A DNA stretch of 12,703 bases from JBBRYW01 sp038253945 (lineage in GTDB: Bacteria > Actinomycetota > Thermoleophilia > Gaiellales > Gaiellaceae): positions 1-12,703 of the forward strand of contig JBBSGR010000031.1 of the NCBI GenBank assembly GCA_038253945.1. The letters are read 5' to 3'. A program made the position numbers and the translations under genes. This document shows positions 6,081 through 12,480 of this stretch, one piece after another. The notes beneath the pieces were generated by a model. It was not told where the DNA came from and ran no database searches. It saw nothing but the letters and a program-made list of their open reading frames with translations. The stretch's first letter is position 1. Every line of letters begins with the position of its first letter.

Positions 6081-7748
6081 ATGGCTACCACCGAGGATCG
6101 GACGTCGCTGAACGGCACCGAGCAGTGGCGCCGGGACCTCTACGACGCAGGCCGGGAACGGGAGGGCGAGCTGTTCACGACGATGTCCGGGCTCGAGAAC
6201 GAGCCCCTCTCCACGCCCGACACCGTCGATCTGGACTACGAGCGCGATCTCGGCTACCCGGGCGTCTATCCGTTCACGCGCGGCGTCTACCCGTCGATGT
6301 ACCGCGGCAAGCTGTGGACGATGAGGCAGTTCGCCGGTTTCGGTGGCGCCGCCGAGACGAACGAGCGCTTCCGCTACCTGCTCGATCACGGCCAGACGGG
6401 GCTCTCGACGGCGTTCGACATGCCGACGCTGATGGGCTACGACTCCGATCATCCGCGCTCTCTGGGCGAGGTCGGGCGCGAGGGCGTCGCCGTCGACTCG
6501 CTGGACGACGTGGAGACGCTGTTCGCGGGGATTCCGCTCGGCGAGGTCTCGACCTCGATGACGATCAACTCCGCCGCGGCGATCCTGCTCGCCTTCTACA
6601 TCTGCGTGGGCGAGCGGCAGGGCGTCCCCCGAGCCGAGCTGCGCGGCACGGTGCAGACGGACATCCTGAAGGAGTACATCGCGCAGAAGGAGTGGATCTT
6701 CCCGCCCGAGCCGTCCATGCGGCTCGTCGTCGACATGATGGAGTTCTGCGCCGACGAGCTGCCGCGCTGGCACCCGATCTCGATCTCCGGGTACCACATC
6801 CGGGAGGCGGGCTCCACCGCCGCGCAGGAGCTGGCCTTCACGCTCGCCGACGGATTCGCCTACGTGGAGGCTGCGATGGCACGCGGGCTCGACGTCGATC
6901 GGTTCGCTCCACGCCTCTCGTTCTTCTTCAACGCGCATCTCGACTTCTTCGAGGAGATCGCCAAGTACCGCGCCGCCCGCCGGATCTGGGCGCGCGAGCT
7001 GCGCGAGCGCTACGGGGCGAAGGATCCTCGCTCGTGGCTGATGCGGTTCCACACCCAGACGGCCGGCGTGTCGCTGACCGCCCAGCAGCCCGAGGTGAAC
7101 ATCGTGCGGACCGCGATCGAGGCACTCGCCGCCGTGCTCGGCGGCACGCAGTCGCTGCACACGAACTCGTTCGACGAGGCGCTCGCGCTTCCCACCGAGA
7201 ACGCGGCGCGCATCGCGCTCCGGACCCAGCAGGTGATCGCGCACGAGACTGGCGTCGTGAACTCGATCGATCCGCTCGCCGGGTCGTGGCATCTCGAGGG
7301 GTTGACGAACCGGCTCGAGGCCGAGGCCTACGACTACTTCGACCGCATCCGGCGGCTGGGGGGAGTGGTTGCCGCCATCAAGGAGAACTTCTTCCAACGC
7401 GAGATCGCCGACGCGTCGTACCGGTACCAGTCCGAGGTCGAGTCAAACCAGCGCGTGATCGTCGGAGCCAATCGCTACGTCGCCGAGAACGAGCCGGAGA
7501 TCGAGATCCTGAAGATCGATCCGGCCCTCGAGGGGCAGCAGGTTGCCCGCGTGCAGAGCATCCGGGCGCGCCGCGATAGTGGAGCGGTCGAGAGCTCCCT
7601 CGGGCGCCTGAAGGGCGCAGCGGCCCGAGAGGACGTCAATCTGATGCCCCTCATCGTCGAGGCATCGCGCGCCTACACGACCATGGGCGAGATGTGCGAC
7701 GCGCTCCGCGACGTGTGGGGCACGTGGCGGGAGACGCCGGTGTTCTAA
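6081..7748 (+). CDS. icmA: Isobutyryl-CoA mutase large subunit (annotatable as methylmalonyl-CoA mutase)
   Basis: Adenosylcobalamin-dependent acyl-CoA mutase, catalytic TIM-barrel subunit, 555 aa, without the C-terminal B12-binding domain, as in two-subunit enzymes. Superfamily motifs are clear: RQFAGFG, DMPTLMGYDSDHPRSLGEVGREGVA, GTVQTDILKEY, SISGYH (Tyr238 and His239, equivalent to methylmalonyl-CoA mutase Tyr243/His244), APRLSFFFNAHLDFFEE and GGTQSLHTN. Substrate-determining positions differ from methylmalonyl-CoA mutase: Tyr89 is replaced by Phe84 and the carboxylate-binding Arg207 by Gln202, the pair found in isobutyryl-CoA mutase. Ala111 replaces the Asp expected in 2-hydroxyisobutyryl-CoA mutase. 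Predicted reaction: isobutyryl-CoA to n-butyryl-CoA, reversible, cytoplasmic. The matching small subunit is at 9218-9616, separated by two unrelated genes. ATG 6081 is preferred to the upstream open frame from 5985 because homology begins there and a -10 box sits at 6066. Superfamily certain; substrate inferred. Confidence 0.9.
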   Translation: MATTEDRTSLNGTEQWRRDLYDAGREREGELFTTMSGLENEPLSTPDTVDLDYERDLGYPGVYPFTRGVYPSMYRGKLWTMRQFAGFGGAAETNERFRYLLDHGQTGLSTAFDMPTLMGYDSDHPRSLGEVGREGVAVDSLDDVETLFAGIPLGEVSTSMTINSAAAILLAFYICVGERQGVPRAELRGTVQTDILKEYIAQKEWIFPPEPSMRLVVDMMEFCADELPRWHPISISGYHIREAGSTAAQELAFTLADGFAYVEAAMARGLDVDRFAPRLSFFFNAHLDFFEEIAKYRAARRIWARELRERYGAKDPRSWLMRFHTQTAGVSLTAQQPEVNIVRTAIEALAAVLGGTQSLHTNSFDEALALPTENAARIALRTQQVIAHETGVVNSIDPLAGSWHLEGLTNRLEAEAYDYFDRIRRLGGVVAAIKENFFQREIADASYRYQSEVESNQRVIVGANRYVAENEPEIEILKIDPALEGQQVARVQSIRARRDSGAVESSLGRLKGAAAREDVNLMPLIVEASRAYTTMGEMCDALRDVWGTWRETPVF

Positions 7749-7770
7749 CTTCGGAGCTGTTCGACTCGTC

Positions 7771-7776
7771 TACGCT
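7771..7776 (+). promoter_or_regulatory. Possible -10 box for the 7785 gene
   Basis: TACGCT fits TANNNT and ends 8 nt before ATG 7785, where no Shine-Dalgarno site is seen. This suggests a leaderless transcript independent of the mutase gene 36 bp upstream. No -35 box is visible. Confidence 0.35.
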
Positions 7777-7784
7777 TTCGAACG

Positions 7785-8393
7785 ATGGCGCAGCGAGCCG
7801 AAGCACGAACGACGACTTTCTCGCGAGCCCTTCCCTGGGTCTCGGGCCTCGTGCTGATCGCCGGCGTCGTCGCATTTGCCGTGGTCAAGCTGGCGAACCG
7901 CGACGATTCGCCCAAGACGACGGCGCAGCCCGCGCACTCCGCGCCGGCAAAGCCTCATGTCAAGGGAAAGAGCGCCCCCTCGACCGGTGGGGCCGCTACG
8001 AACCAGAGGGTCAGCTTCGACGCCTCGGCGCGCCAGGTCGCGAGCAAGTTCATCCTCACCGCGGTCGCTCGCAAGCACCTCGCCCAAGCGTGGCCGCTCG
8101 CTGGCCCTGCCTTTCGCGCGGATACGACCTACAAGGAGTGGCTGAGCGGCAACATCGCGGTCATCCCCTTCCTCAATCGGATTGCCCTCGCGAAGTTCAA
8201 GATCGACAGCCTGGGGCGAAACGCGGCCCAGGTGGAGGTCGCGATCATTCCGCAGAACCCGAAGGTCAAGGGCCAGTTCTTCATCATGCGGCTGCTCAAG
8301 ATCGGCGTGGGCGCGAAGCGCCACTGGGTCGTCAACTACTGGATTCCCAAGGGCGGCTACGCCGTACCGGCCGAGTCGGGCGGCGCCGGCTAG
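7785..8393 (+). CDS. Single-pass membrane protein with possible NTF2-like outer domain
   Basis: A 202-aa protein with a short basic cytoplasmic N-terminus, one transmembrane helix (about 18-36), a disordered Ala/Pro/Lys/Ser linker (about 40-75) and a compact outer domain (about 76-195). The domain starts with a helix (ASARQVASKFILTAVARKHL), continues with WPLAGPAFR and YKEWLSG, and ends in alternating strands (AQVEVAIIP, GQFFIMRLLKIG, HWVVNYWIP). This helix-then-sheet order resembles NTF2/SnoaL-like folds found in actinobacterial membrane proteins. That is a pattern-level guess, and no catalytic residues are evident. It lies 36 bp after the mutase gene but probably has its own start site. Its TAG stop overlaps that of the convergent hydrolase gene in a shared CTAG. 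Function unknown. Confidence 0.8.
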   Translation: MAQRAEARTTTFSRALPWVSGLVLIAGVVAFAVVKLANRDDSPKTTAQPAHSAPAKPHVKGKSAPSTGGAATNQRVSFDASARQVASKFILTAVARKHLAQAWPLAGPAFRADTTYKEWLSGNIAVIPFLNRIALAKFKIDSLGRNAAQVEVAIIPQNPKVKGQFFIMRLLKIGVGAKRHWVVNYWIPKGGYAVPAESGGAG

Positions 8394-9112
8394 ACCTCGA
8401 GCTGCAGGCCGTCGTGGGCCTGCTCGAGCCCGTCGGCGAGCGGCAGCTCGTCTGGCCTGTGCGTGAGGAGGAGCCGTCGCGCGCCCGACTCTCTGAAGGA
8501 CGCCAGCGCCTCGTCCACCGAGAGGTGGCCGCGCGGCTCGCCGTCGAGCTCGCCCCGCTCCAGCGTCGCCTCGCAGATGAAGAGATCGACGTCGCGGGCC
8601 AGCCGCGTCAGCTCGTCGCTCGGGCCCGAGTCTCCGGAGTACGCGAGTGTGCGCCGCTCATTCGAGACGCGGAGCCCGTACGTGCGAAGTGTGTAGTGCG
8701 GCAGCCGGATCGGAAGCACCTCGAAGCCAGCGGCGGTGAACGGCTCCCCCTCCACGTATTCGCGTAGCACGAACGACTTGTCGAACATCCAGCTCGTGCC
8801 GAATCGCTCGCCGAAGGCGGCGAGCTGCGAGCGCCCGTCGGGCGGCAGCCAGACTTCGGGCGGCTCGAAGTCGCGGCCGAGCCCGAACATACGCCCCCAG
8901 ACCCATGGCACGAGGTCGCCCCAGTGGTCGAGATGGAAGTGCGTGATCGCGATCGCGTCGACCCGTGGCCACCCCTCGCAGTCGCGGAGACGAGCGAGCA
9001 CCCCCGGCCCGCAGTCGAGGAGCAGCCTGCCCGAGCCTTCCACGAGGTAACCGGACTGGGCGCCGCCGGGGTTCGGCCACGCCGGCGAGCATCCGACGAC
9101 GGTCAGCTTCAC
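8390..9112 (-). CDS. MBL-fold metallo-hydrolase (RNase Z-like)
   Basis: A 240-aa protein, full length for stand-alone family members. The metal-binding motif THFHLDHWGD supplies His58, His60, Asp62 and His63; further likely ligands are His139 (LPHYTLRTYG), Asp161 (YSGDSGPSDEL) and His218 (LLTHRP), with His196 in GHLSVDEA. The start KLTVVGCSPAWPNPGGAQSGY and LLLDCGPG are typical of cytoplasmic RNase Z/phosphodiesterase-like relatives. The substrate cannot be told from sequence. Start GTG 9112 is chosen because homology begins at once; the frame stays open to 9421, but that extension is antisense to the mutase small subunit and low in complexity. It is divergent from the small-subunit gene and convergent with the 7785 gene, so it is probably transcribed alone. 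No link to acyl-CoA metabolism is evident. Confidence 0.9.
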   Translation of the reverse strand: MKLTVVGCSPAWPNPGGAQSGYLVEGSGRLLLDCGPGVLARLRDCEGWPRVDAIAITHFHLDHWGDLVPWVWGRMFGLGRDFEPPEVWLPPDGRSQLAAFGERFGTSWMFDKSFVLREYVEGEPFTAAGFEVLPIRLPHYTLRTYGLRVSNERRTLAYSGDSGPSDELTRLARDVDLFICEATLERGELDGEPRGHLSVDEALASFRESGARRLLLTHRPDELPLADGLEQAHDGLQLEV

Positions 9113-9201
9113 GGTTGTCCCGCCCGGAACGGAGGGCGTTCGAAGCAGCCGGATCCCTCGGGGGGACGGCTCACCGGTCGCGGGTGCGGAGGCTTCACCC
9201 C

Positions 9202-9207
9202 TATATC
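9202..9207 (+). promoter_or_regulatory. Possible -10 box of the mutase small-subunit gene
   Basis: TATATC ends 10 nt before GTG 9218. As with the other plus-strand metabolic genes there is no Shine-Dalgarno site, so a short-leader or leaderless transcript is likely. No -35 box is visible. Confidence 0.35.
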
Positions 9208-9217
9208 CTTGCCGATC

Positions 9218-9616
9218 GTGGCGTCGACCATTCGTGTCGTGATCGCAAAGCCGGGTCTCGACGGGCACGACAGGGGCGCGAAGATCATCGCGCGCGCCCT
9301 CCGCGATGCCGGAATGGAGGTCATCTACACCGGCCTCCACCAGACGCCCGAGCAGATTGTCGAGACTGCCATCCAGGAGGACGCCGACGCCGTCGGGATC
9401 TCGATTCTCTCCGGAGCGCACATGACGCTGGTGCCGCGGATCGTGGATGGGCTCAGGGCGAGTGGCGCGGACGATGTCCTGGTGGTCGTCGGCGGCACGA
9501 TCCCCGGCGACGACATCCGAGAGCTCAAGGCCCTCGGCGTTGCCGAGGTGTTCACTCCCGGGGCGCCCACGAGCGAGATCGTCGAGTTCCTCCGCGAGCG
9601 GGCGGCAGCTCCATAG
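9218..9616 (+). CDS. icmB: B12-binding small subunit of the acyl-CoA mutase
   Basis: A 132-aa stand-alone cobalamin-binding domain, similar in length to known IcmB subunits. It carries the base-off B12 signature DGHDRG (Asp15, His17 the lower axial cobalt ligand, Gly20), the SxL motif (SILSGAH, about 62-68) and the GG motif (VVGGTIPGDD, about 91-99). It would assemble with the large subunit at 6081-7748 to form the active mutase. In methylmalonyl-CoA mutase this domain is fused to the C-terminus of the barrel; here it is separate and 1.47 kb away. GTG 9218 is preferred; TTG 9209 would add three residues. The stop TAG at 9614-9616 overlaps the probable ATA start of the enoyl-CoA hydratase, so the two genes are likely translated from one message. 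Substrate specificity resides in the large subunit, so the icmB name follows that assignment. Confidence 0.9.
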   Translation: MASTIRVVIAKPGLDGHDRGAKIIARALRDAGMEVIYTGLHQTPEQIVETAIQEDADAVGISILSGAHMTLVPRIVDGLRASGADDVLVVVGGTIPGDDIRELKALGVAEVFTPGAPTSEIVEFLRERAAAP

Positions 9617-10386
9617 CTGTTCGGCGCGAACGGCAGGACGGCGTCGCGACGATCACAGTCGACCGGCCGGAGGCGCTGAACGCGCTCGATCGCTCGACGC
9701 TCGAGCAGCTTCTCGACGTCTTGCGCGCGCATGCGCTCGACGACGACGTCCGCGCCGTCGTTCTCACCGGAGCCGGCGACCGGGCCTTCGTTGCCGGGGC
9801 CGACATCAAGTACATGAGCGGCCTGAGCGTGCTCGAGGCCCGTGAGTGGGGCGGCCTCGGCCACGAGTGCGCGCTCCTGCTCGAGACGATGGGAAAGCCG
9901 ACGATCGCGGCGATCAACGGCTTCGCCCTCGGCGGAGGATGTGAGCTCGCGCTCGCCTGCGACCTCCGCTACGCCTCGTCGAAGGCACGGCTCGGGCAGC
10001 CGGAGGTCAACCTCGGCATCATCCCGGGCTGGGGTGGGACGCAGCGCCTTGCTCGTGTTGCAGGGATCGGCTTCGCGAAGGAGCTCGTCCTGACGGGACG
10101 CGTCGTCGATGCCGCCGAGGCGGAGCGGAGAGGGCTCGTCAACGCGGTCTTCGAGCCGGGCGAGCTGATGGACAGGACGCTCGAGACTGCCCACGAGCTT
10201 GCGACGAAAAGCCCGCTGGCGCTCGCCTACGCCAAGGAGGCGCTCAACCTTGCGCTGCAGGCCTCGCACGAGGCAAATCTCACTCAGGAGGCCTCGTTCT
10301 TCTCGATGCTCTTCTCGACCGAGGATCAAAAGGAGGGGATGAGCGCCTTCGTCGAGAAGCGGGAGCCGCACTTCGGCGGGCGCTGA
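9613..10386 (+). CDS. Enoyl-CoA hydratase (crotonase) lacking a canonical start codon
   Basis: Short-chain enoyl-CoA hydratase, about 257 aa. It hydrates trans-2-enoyl-CoA (such as crotonyl-CoA) to the 3-hydroxyacyl-CoA. All hallmarks are present: TITVDRPEALNALD at the N-terminus, oxyanion-hole loops FVAGADIKYM and GFALGGGCELALACDLRY, and both catalytic glutamates, Glu111 and Glu131 (GQPEVNLGIIPGWGGTQRL). The C-terminal helices include EDQKEGMSAFVEKR, very close to mitochondrial crotonase. The frame has no ATG, GTG or TTG near the expected N-terminus: it is open far upstream through the small-subunit gene in another frame, and the first downstream TTG (9721) would remove the substrate-binding start. 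ATA at 9613, overlapping the preceding TAG as ATAG, is the best-placed start and implies translational coupling. A sequencing error (ATG misread as ATA) would also destroy the icmB stop, so it is not a simple explanation. Confidence 0.9.
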   Translation: MAVRRERQDGVATITVDRPEALNALDRSTLEQLLDVLRAHALDDDVRAVVLTGAGDRAFVAGADIKYMSGLSVLEAREWGGLGHECALLLETMGKPTIAAINGFALGGGCELALACDLRYASSKARLGQPEVNLGIIPGWGGTQRLARVAGIGFAKELVLTGRVVDAAEAERRGLVNAVFEPGELMDRTLETAHELATKSPLALAYAKEALNLALQASHEANLTQEASFFSMLFSTEDQKEGMSAFVEKREPHFGGR

Positions 10387-10395
10387 AGCGCGGAG

Positions 10396-10469
10396 GAACC
10401 CATGGTTCCCCCGCGTGCCCCCTCCTTGAGCGCGGGTGAACCCATGGTTCCCCCGCGTGCCCCCTCCTT
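10396..10469. repeat. Duplicated 32-bp hairpin unit after the hydratase gene
   Basis: Identical 32-bp units lie at 10396-10427 and 10438-10469 (period 42). Each contains the inverted repeat GAACC-CAT-GGTTC (GGAACC-CAT-GGTTCC in the first copy) followed by a C-rich tail. They sit just after the hydratase stop in a 235-bp gene-free gap and could act as tandem terminators, or be a small dispersed element. Reading frames through them look repetitive and non-coding. Confidence 0.8.
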
Positions 10470-10505
10470 CGCCGCTGCGGCGATCCCGGCCGCAGGGAGC
10501 CTCTC

Positions 10506-10522
10506 GGCGGGCAGAGCCCGCC
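10506..10522. terminator. Strong GC hairpin between convergent genes
   Basis: GGCGGGC-AGA-GCCCGCC is a perfect 7-bp stem with a 3-nt loop, located between the hydratase (+, ends 10386) and the peptidase gene (-, ends 10622). It could end transcription from both sides; no U-tract is present. The rest of 10470-10621 shows two copies of GGTCACCGG (10570-10578, 10593-10601) and no gene. Confidence 0.5.
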
Positions 10523-10621
10523 TTCGGCGGCGAGGGCGCGGTGGACCCACGTTCTGCAGGGGAGTCCTGGGTCACCGGCGCTAGCGAGCCCCGGTCACCG
10601 GGCGCCAACCGAGTCACTTCT

Positions 10622-11569
10622 TTACTTCTTGGCGGTCGTCAGAACGACGCGGTCGACCGAGAGCATGCCGTTCTTCCCGATCTGCGCGTCGAGCGTCGCG
10701 GGTGCCGGCAGCGTCCATACCACCACCGACATTCCCTTCCGAAGCGCTGCAAGGCTGCTGCCGAGCTCGCGCGCCGAGGAGATCCCGTTCACGACCTGCT
10801 CGACCACGGCGGTGAGCGGAATCTTGACGCTGAGCGTTCGCTTGACGTCCGGAACCTGAAGCCCGCCCGGCCAGACGCGGAGACTGTCGACGCGGAGCTG
10901 GAGCGAGCCGGAAGGCAGGGCCGACACCGAGCCGCGGAGTGCGAGAGAGAACGGCTTGCCCGGCGCGGCAACGAAGAGCAGGTGCACTGCGGAGTTGAGG
11001 TACGCGAACGGGTCCGCGGCCGCGCCGTCTTTCGGATGCACCTCGAAGTGCAGGTGTGTCGGGCCGCCGTTCGCGTCGCCGGAGTCGCCGACGTACCCGA
11101 TGTGCTGTCCCGCCTGCACCCTCGCTCCGTTCTTGAGCCCGGGCGCATACGCGGTTCCGGCAACGCACTTGCCCTGGTTGTCGTTGCCCTTGGTTAGGTC
11201 GTTGTTCAGGTGGATGTAGATGTAGGTCGTGCCGCTCTTGCCATAGAGGTAGAGCATGCAGCCGGCCCGCGCCGAGGTTGTCCAGAACTTGATTGTTCCC
11301 GCCTCGACCGCGACGGCCGGAGCCTTGCGCGACGCGAGGATGTCGTTGCCCTCGTGCTTTCCCTGGCCTCGCGGCTGACCGAAATCGTCCGTGTACTGCG
11401 CTTTGCCGACGACCGGGAAGATCAGGCGGGAGCCGCCCTTCGCCGACTTCCCCGACTTCACGGTCGAGATGCCTCCTGGCTCGGGTTCAGGCCCCGCCGC
11501 CGCCGTCCCCGCGAGGAGGAAGGTCAGCAGGAAGAGAACACCTCGTGCTGTCGTCCGGTGGCTTCTCAA
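10622..11569 (-). CDS. Secreted M23-family (LytM-type) metallopeptidase
   Basis: Predicted zinc endopeptidase acting on peptidoglycan outside the membrane, 315 aa from TTG 11569. The signal peptide (MRSHRTTARGVLFLLTFLLAG then TAAAG) covers about residues 1-26. The M23 domain (about 50-190) has the ligands His72 and Asp76 (HEGND), His120 (IYIHLN) and HxH as His172/His174 (THLHFEVH), so the active site is complete. Cys104 and Cys135 may form a disulfide. The C-terminal 120 residues (about 195-315) are beta-rich and match no family I recognise. TTG 11569 is preferred because GGAG lies at 11577-11574 and it puts the basic end of the signal peptide at the N-terminus; GTG 11626 would add 19 residues. 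It is transcribed divergently from etfB, with 86 bp between starts, and has no obvious link to the acyl-CoA genes. Confidence 0.9.
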   Translation of the reverse strand: MRSHRTTARGVLFLLTFLLAGTAAAGPEPEPGGISTVKSGKSAKGGSRLIFPVVGKAQYTDDFGQPRGQGKHEGNDILASRKAPAVAVEAGTIKFWTTSARAGCMLYLYGKSGTTYIYIHLNNDLTKGNDNQGKCVAGTAYAPGLKNGARVQAGQHIGYVGDSGDANGGPTHLHFEVHPKDGAAADPFAYLNSAVHLLFVAAPGKPFSLALRGSVSALPSGSLQLRVDSLRVWPGGLQVPDVKRTLSVKIPLTAVVEQVVNGISSARELGSSLAALRKGMSVVVWTLPAPATLDAQIGKNGMLSVDRVVLTTAKK

Positions 11570-11642
11570 CAGGCTCCGGTTCGCGCCCGAAGGGCGGAAC
11601 CCTAGCAGGCTGCGGAAGGAAGGCACCTCCGGTCGACGCCGT

Positions 11643-11648
11643 TAGAGT
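11643..11648 (+). promoter_or_regulatory. -10 box of etfB, leaderless transcript
   Basis: TAGAGT fits TANNNT and ends 7 nt before GTG 11656, so the transcript would begin at or one base before the start codon. There is no Shine-Dalgarno site. No -35 box is evident. Confidence 0.5.
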
Positions 11649-11655
11649 CTCGCTC

Positions 11656-12435
11656 GTGAAGATCGCGGTCTGCATCAAACAGGTGCCCGAGGCGAGCGCG
11701 CCCAGGCGGCTCGACCCGCAGACGAAGCGCCTCGATCGCTCCGGCGAGGGGGCACTGAACCCGTTCGACGTAAACGCCGTCGAAGAGGCTCTCCGGATCA
11801 AGGAGGCCTCGGGCGAAGGCGAGGTCGTCCTCGTCTCGCTCGGTCCCGTGTCGGCACTCGAGGCGATGCGTAAGGCGCTCGCGATGGGCGCCGACCGCTC
11901 GCTGCTCGTGAGCGACGAGGCGGCTGCTGGATCCGATCTCGTGGGAACGAGCCGGGCACTCGCCGCGGCGCTCGGGCGCGAGAGCGCCGACCTCGTGTTG
12001 TTCGGCCAGCAGGCCAGCGACTCGGACGGCGCCGTGCTCTGGGCGGCAGTGGCCGACCAGCTCAGGCTGCCGCTGATCTCTCAGGCCGCCGAGCTGACGG
12101 TCGGCGACGGCAAGATCCGGGCCAAGCGTCAGACGGAGTTCGGCTACGACGTGATCGAAGCCTCGCTACCCGCCGTCGTCGCCGTCTCCGACGCGATCAA
12201 CGTGCCGCGCTACCCCTCGCTCAAGGGCATCATGGGCGCGAAGCGAAAGCCACAAGAGACGCTTTCGCTGGCCGACCTCGGACTCTCGGCGGACGAGGTC
12301 GGCGAGGCGGCGGCGAGAACGGAGGTCTACGCGATCAAGGAGGCGCCGCCGCGAGGCGAGAGCCGCCGGATCGAGGGGGACGGAAACGCCGCGCAGGCGA
12401 TTCTGGACTTTCTAGTCGAGAAGAAGCTCGTCTGA
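11656..12435 (+). CDS. etfB: Electron transfer flavoprotein beta subunit
   Basis: A 259-aa ETF beta subunit, full length. With ETF alpha it forms the FAD/AMP heterodimer that takes electrons from acyl-CoA dehydrogenases and passes them to ETF:quinone oxidoreductase. Recognisable parts are the start KIAVCIKQVPE, LNPFDVNAVEEALRIKE, the nucleotide-binding stretch LVLFGQQASDSDGAV (about 113-127), and the beta-subunit signature region RQTEFGYDVIEASLPAVVAVSD with NVPRYPSLKGIMGAKRK (about 158-198). The end (QAILDFLVEKKLV) is typical. GTG 11656 is supported by homology starting at residue 2 and by the TAGAGT box; the frame is open far upstream but that stretch is antisense to the peptidase gene. In most genomes etfA follows directly; here only 45 bp separate the stop from the repeat array, so etfA is either beyond the window or elsewhere. 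Function with the mutase and hydratase is plausible. Confidence 0.95.
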   Translation: MKIAVCIKQVPEASAPRRLDPQTKRLDRSGEGALNPFDVNAVEEALRIKEASGEGEVVLVSLGPVSALEAMRKALAMGADRSLLVSDEAAAGSDLVGTSRALAAALGRESADLVLFGQQASDSDGAVLWAAVADQLRLPLISQAAELTVGDGKIRAKRQTEFGYDVIEASLPAVVAVSDAINVPRYPSLKGIMGAKRKPQETLSLADLGLSADEVGEAAARTEVYAIKEAPPRGESRRIEGDGNAAQAILDFLVEKKLV

Positions 12436-12480
12436 TGGGATCGCTGAGCCCGGCGCCCTCACCATCCGGCGCCTTACCCG

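Noticed and set aside
5424..7397. 657-codon minus-strand ORF antisense to the mutase gene
   Set aside because: It is a GC-codon shadow of the mutase frame: Arg/His/Asp-rich, with no domain motif, and it covers a gene with unmistakable homology.
9113..9421. N-terminal extension of the MBL hydrolase to 9421
   Set aside because: It would overlap the mutase small-subunit gene antisense; MBL homology starts immediately after GTG 9112.
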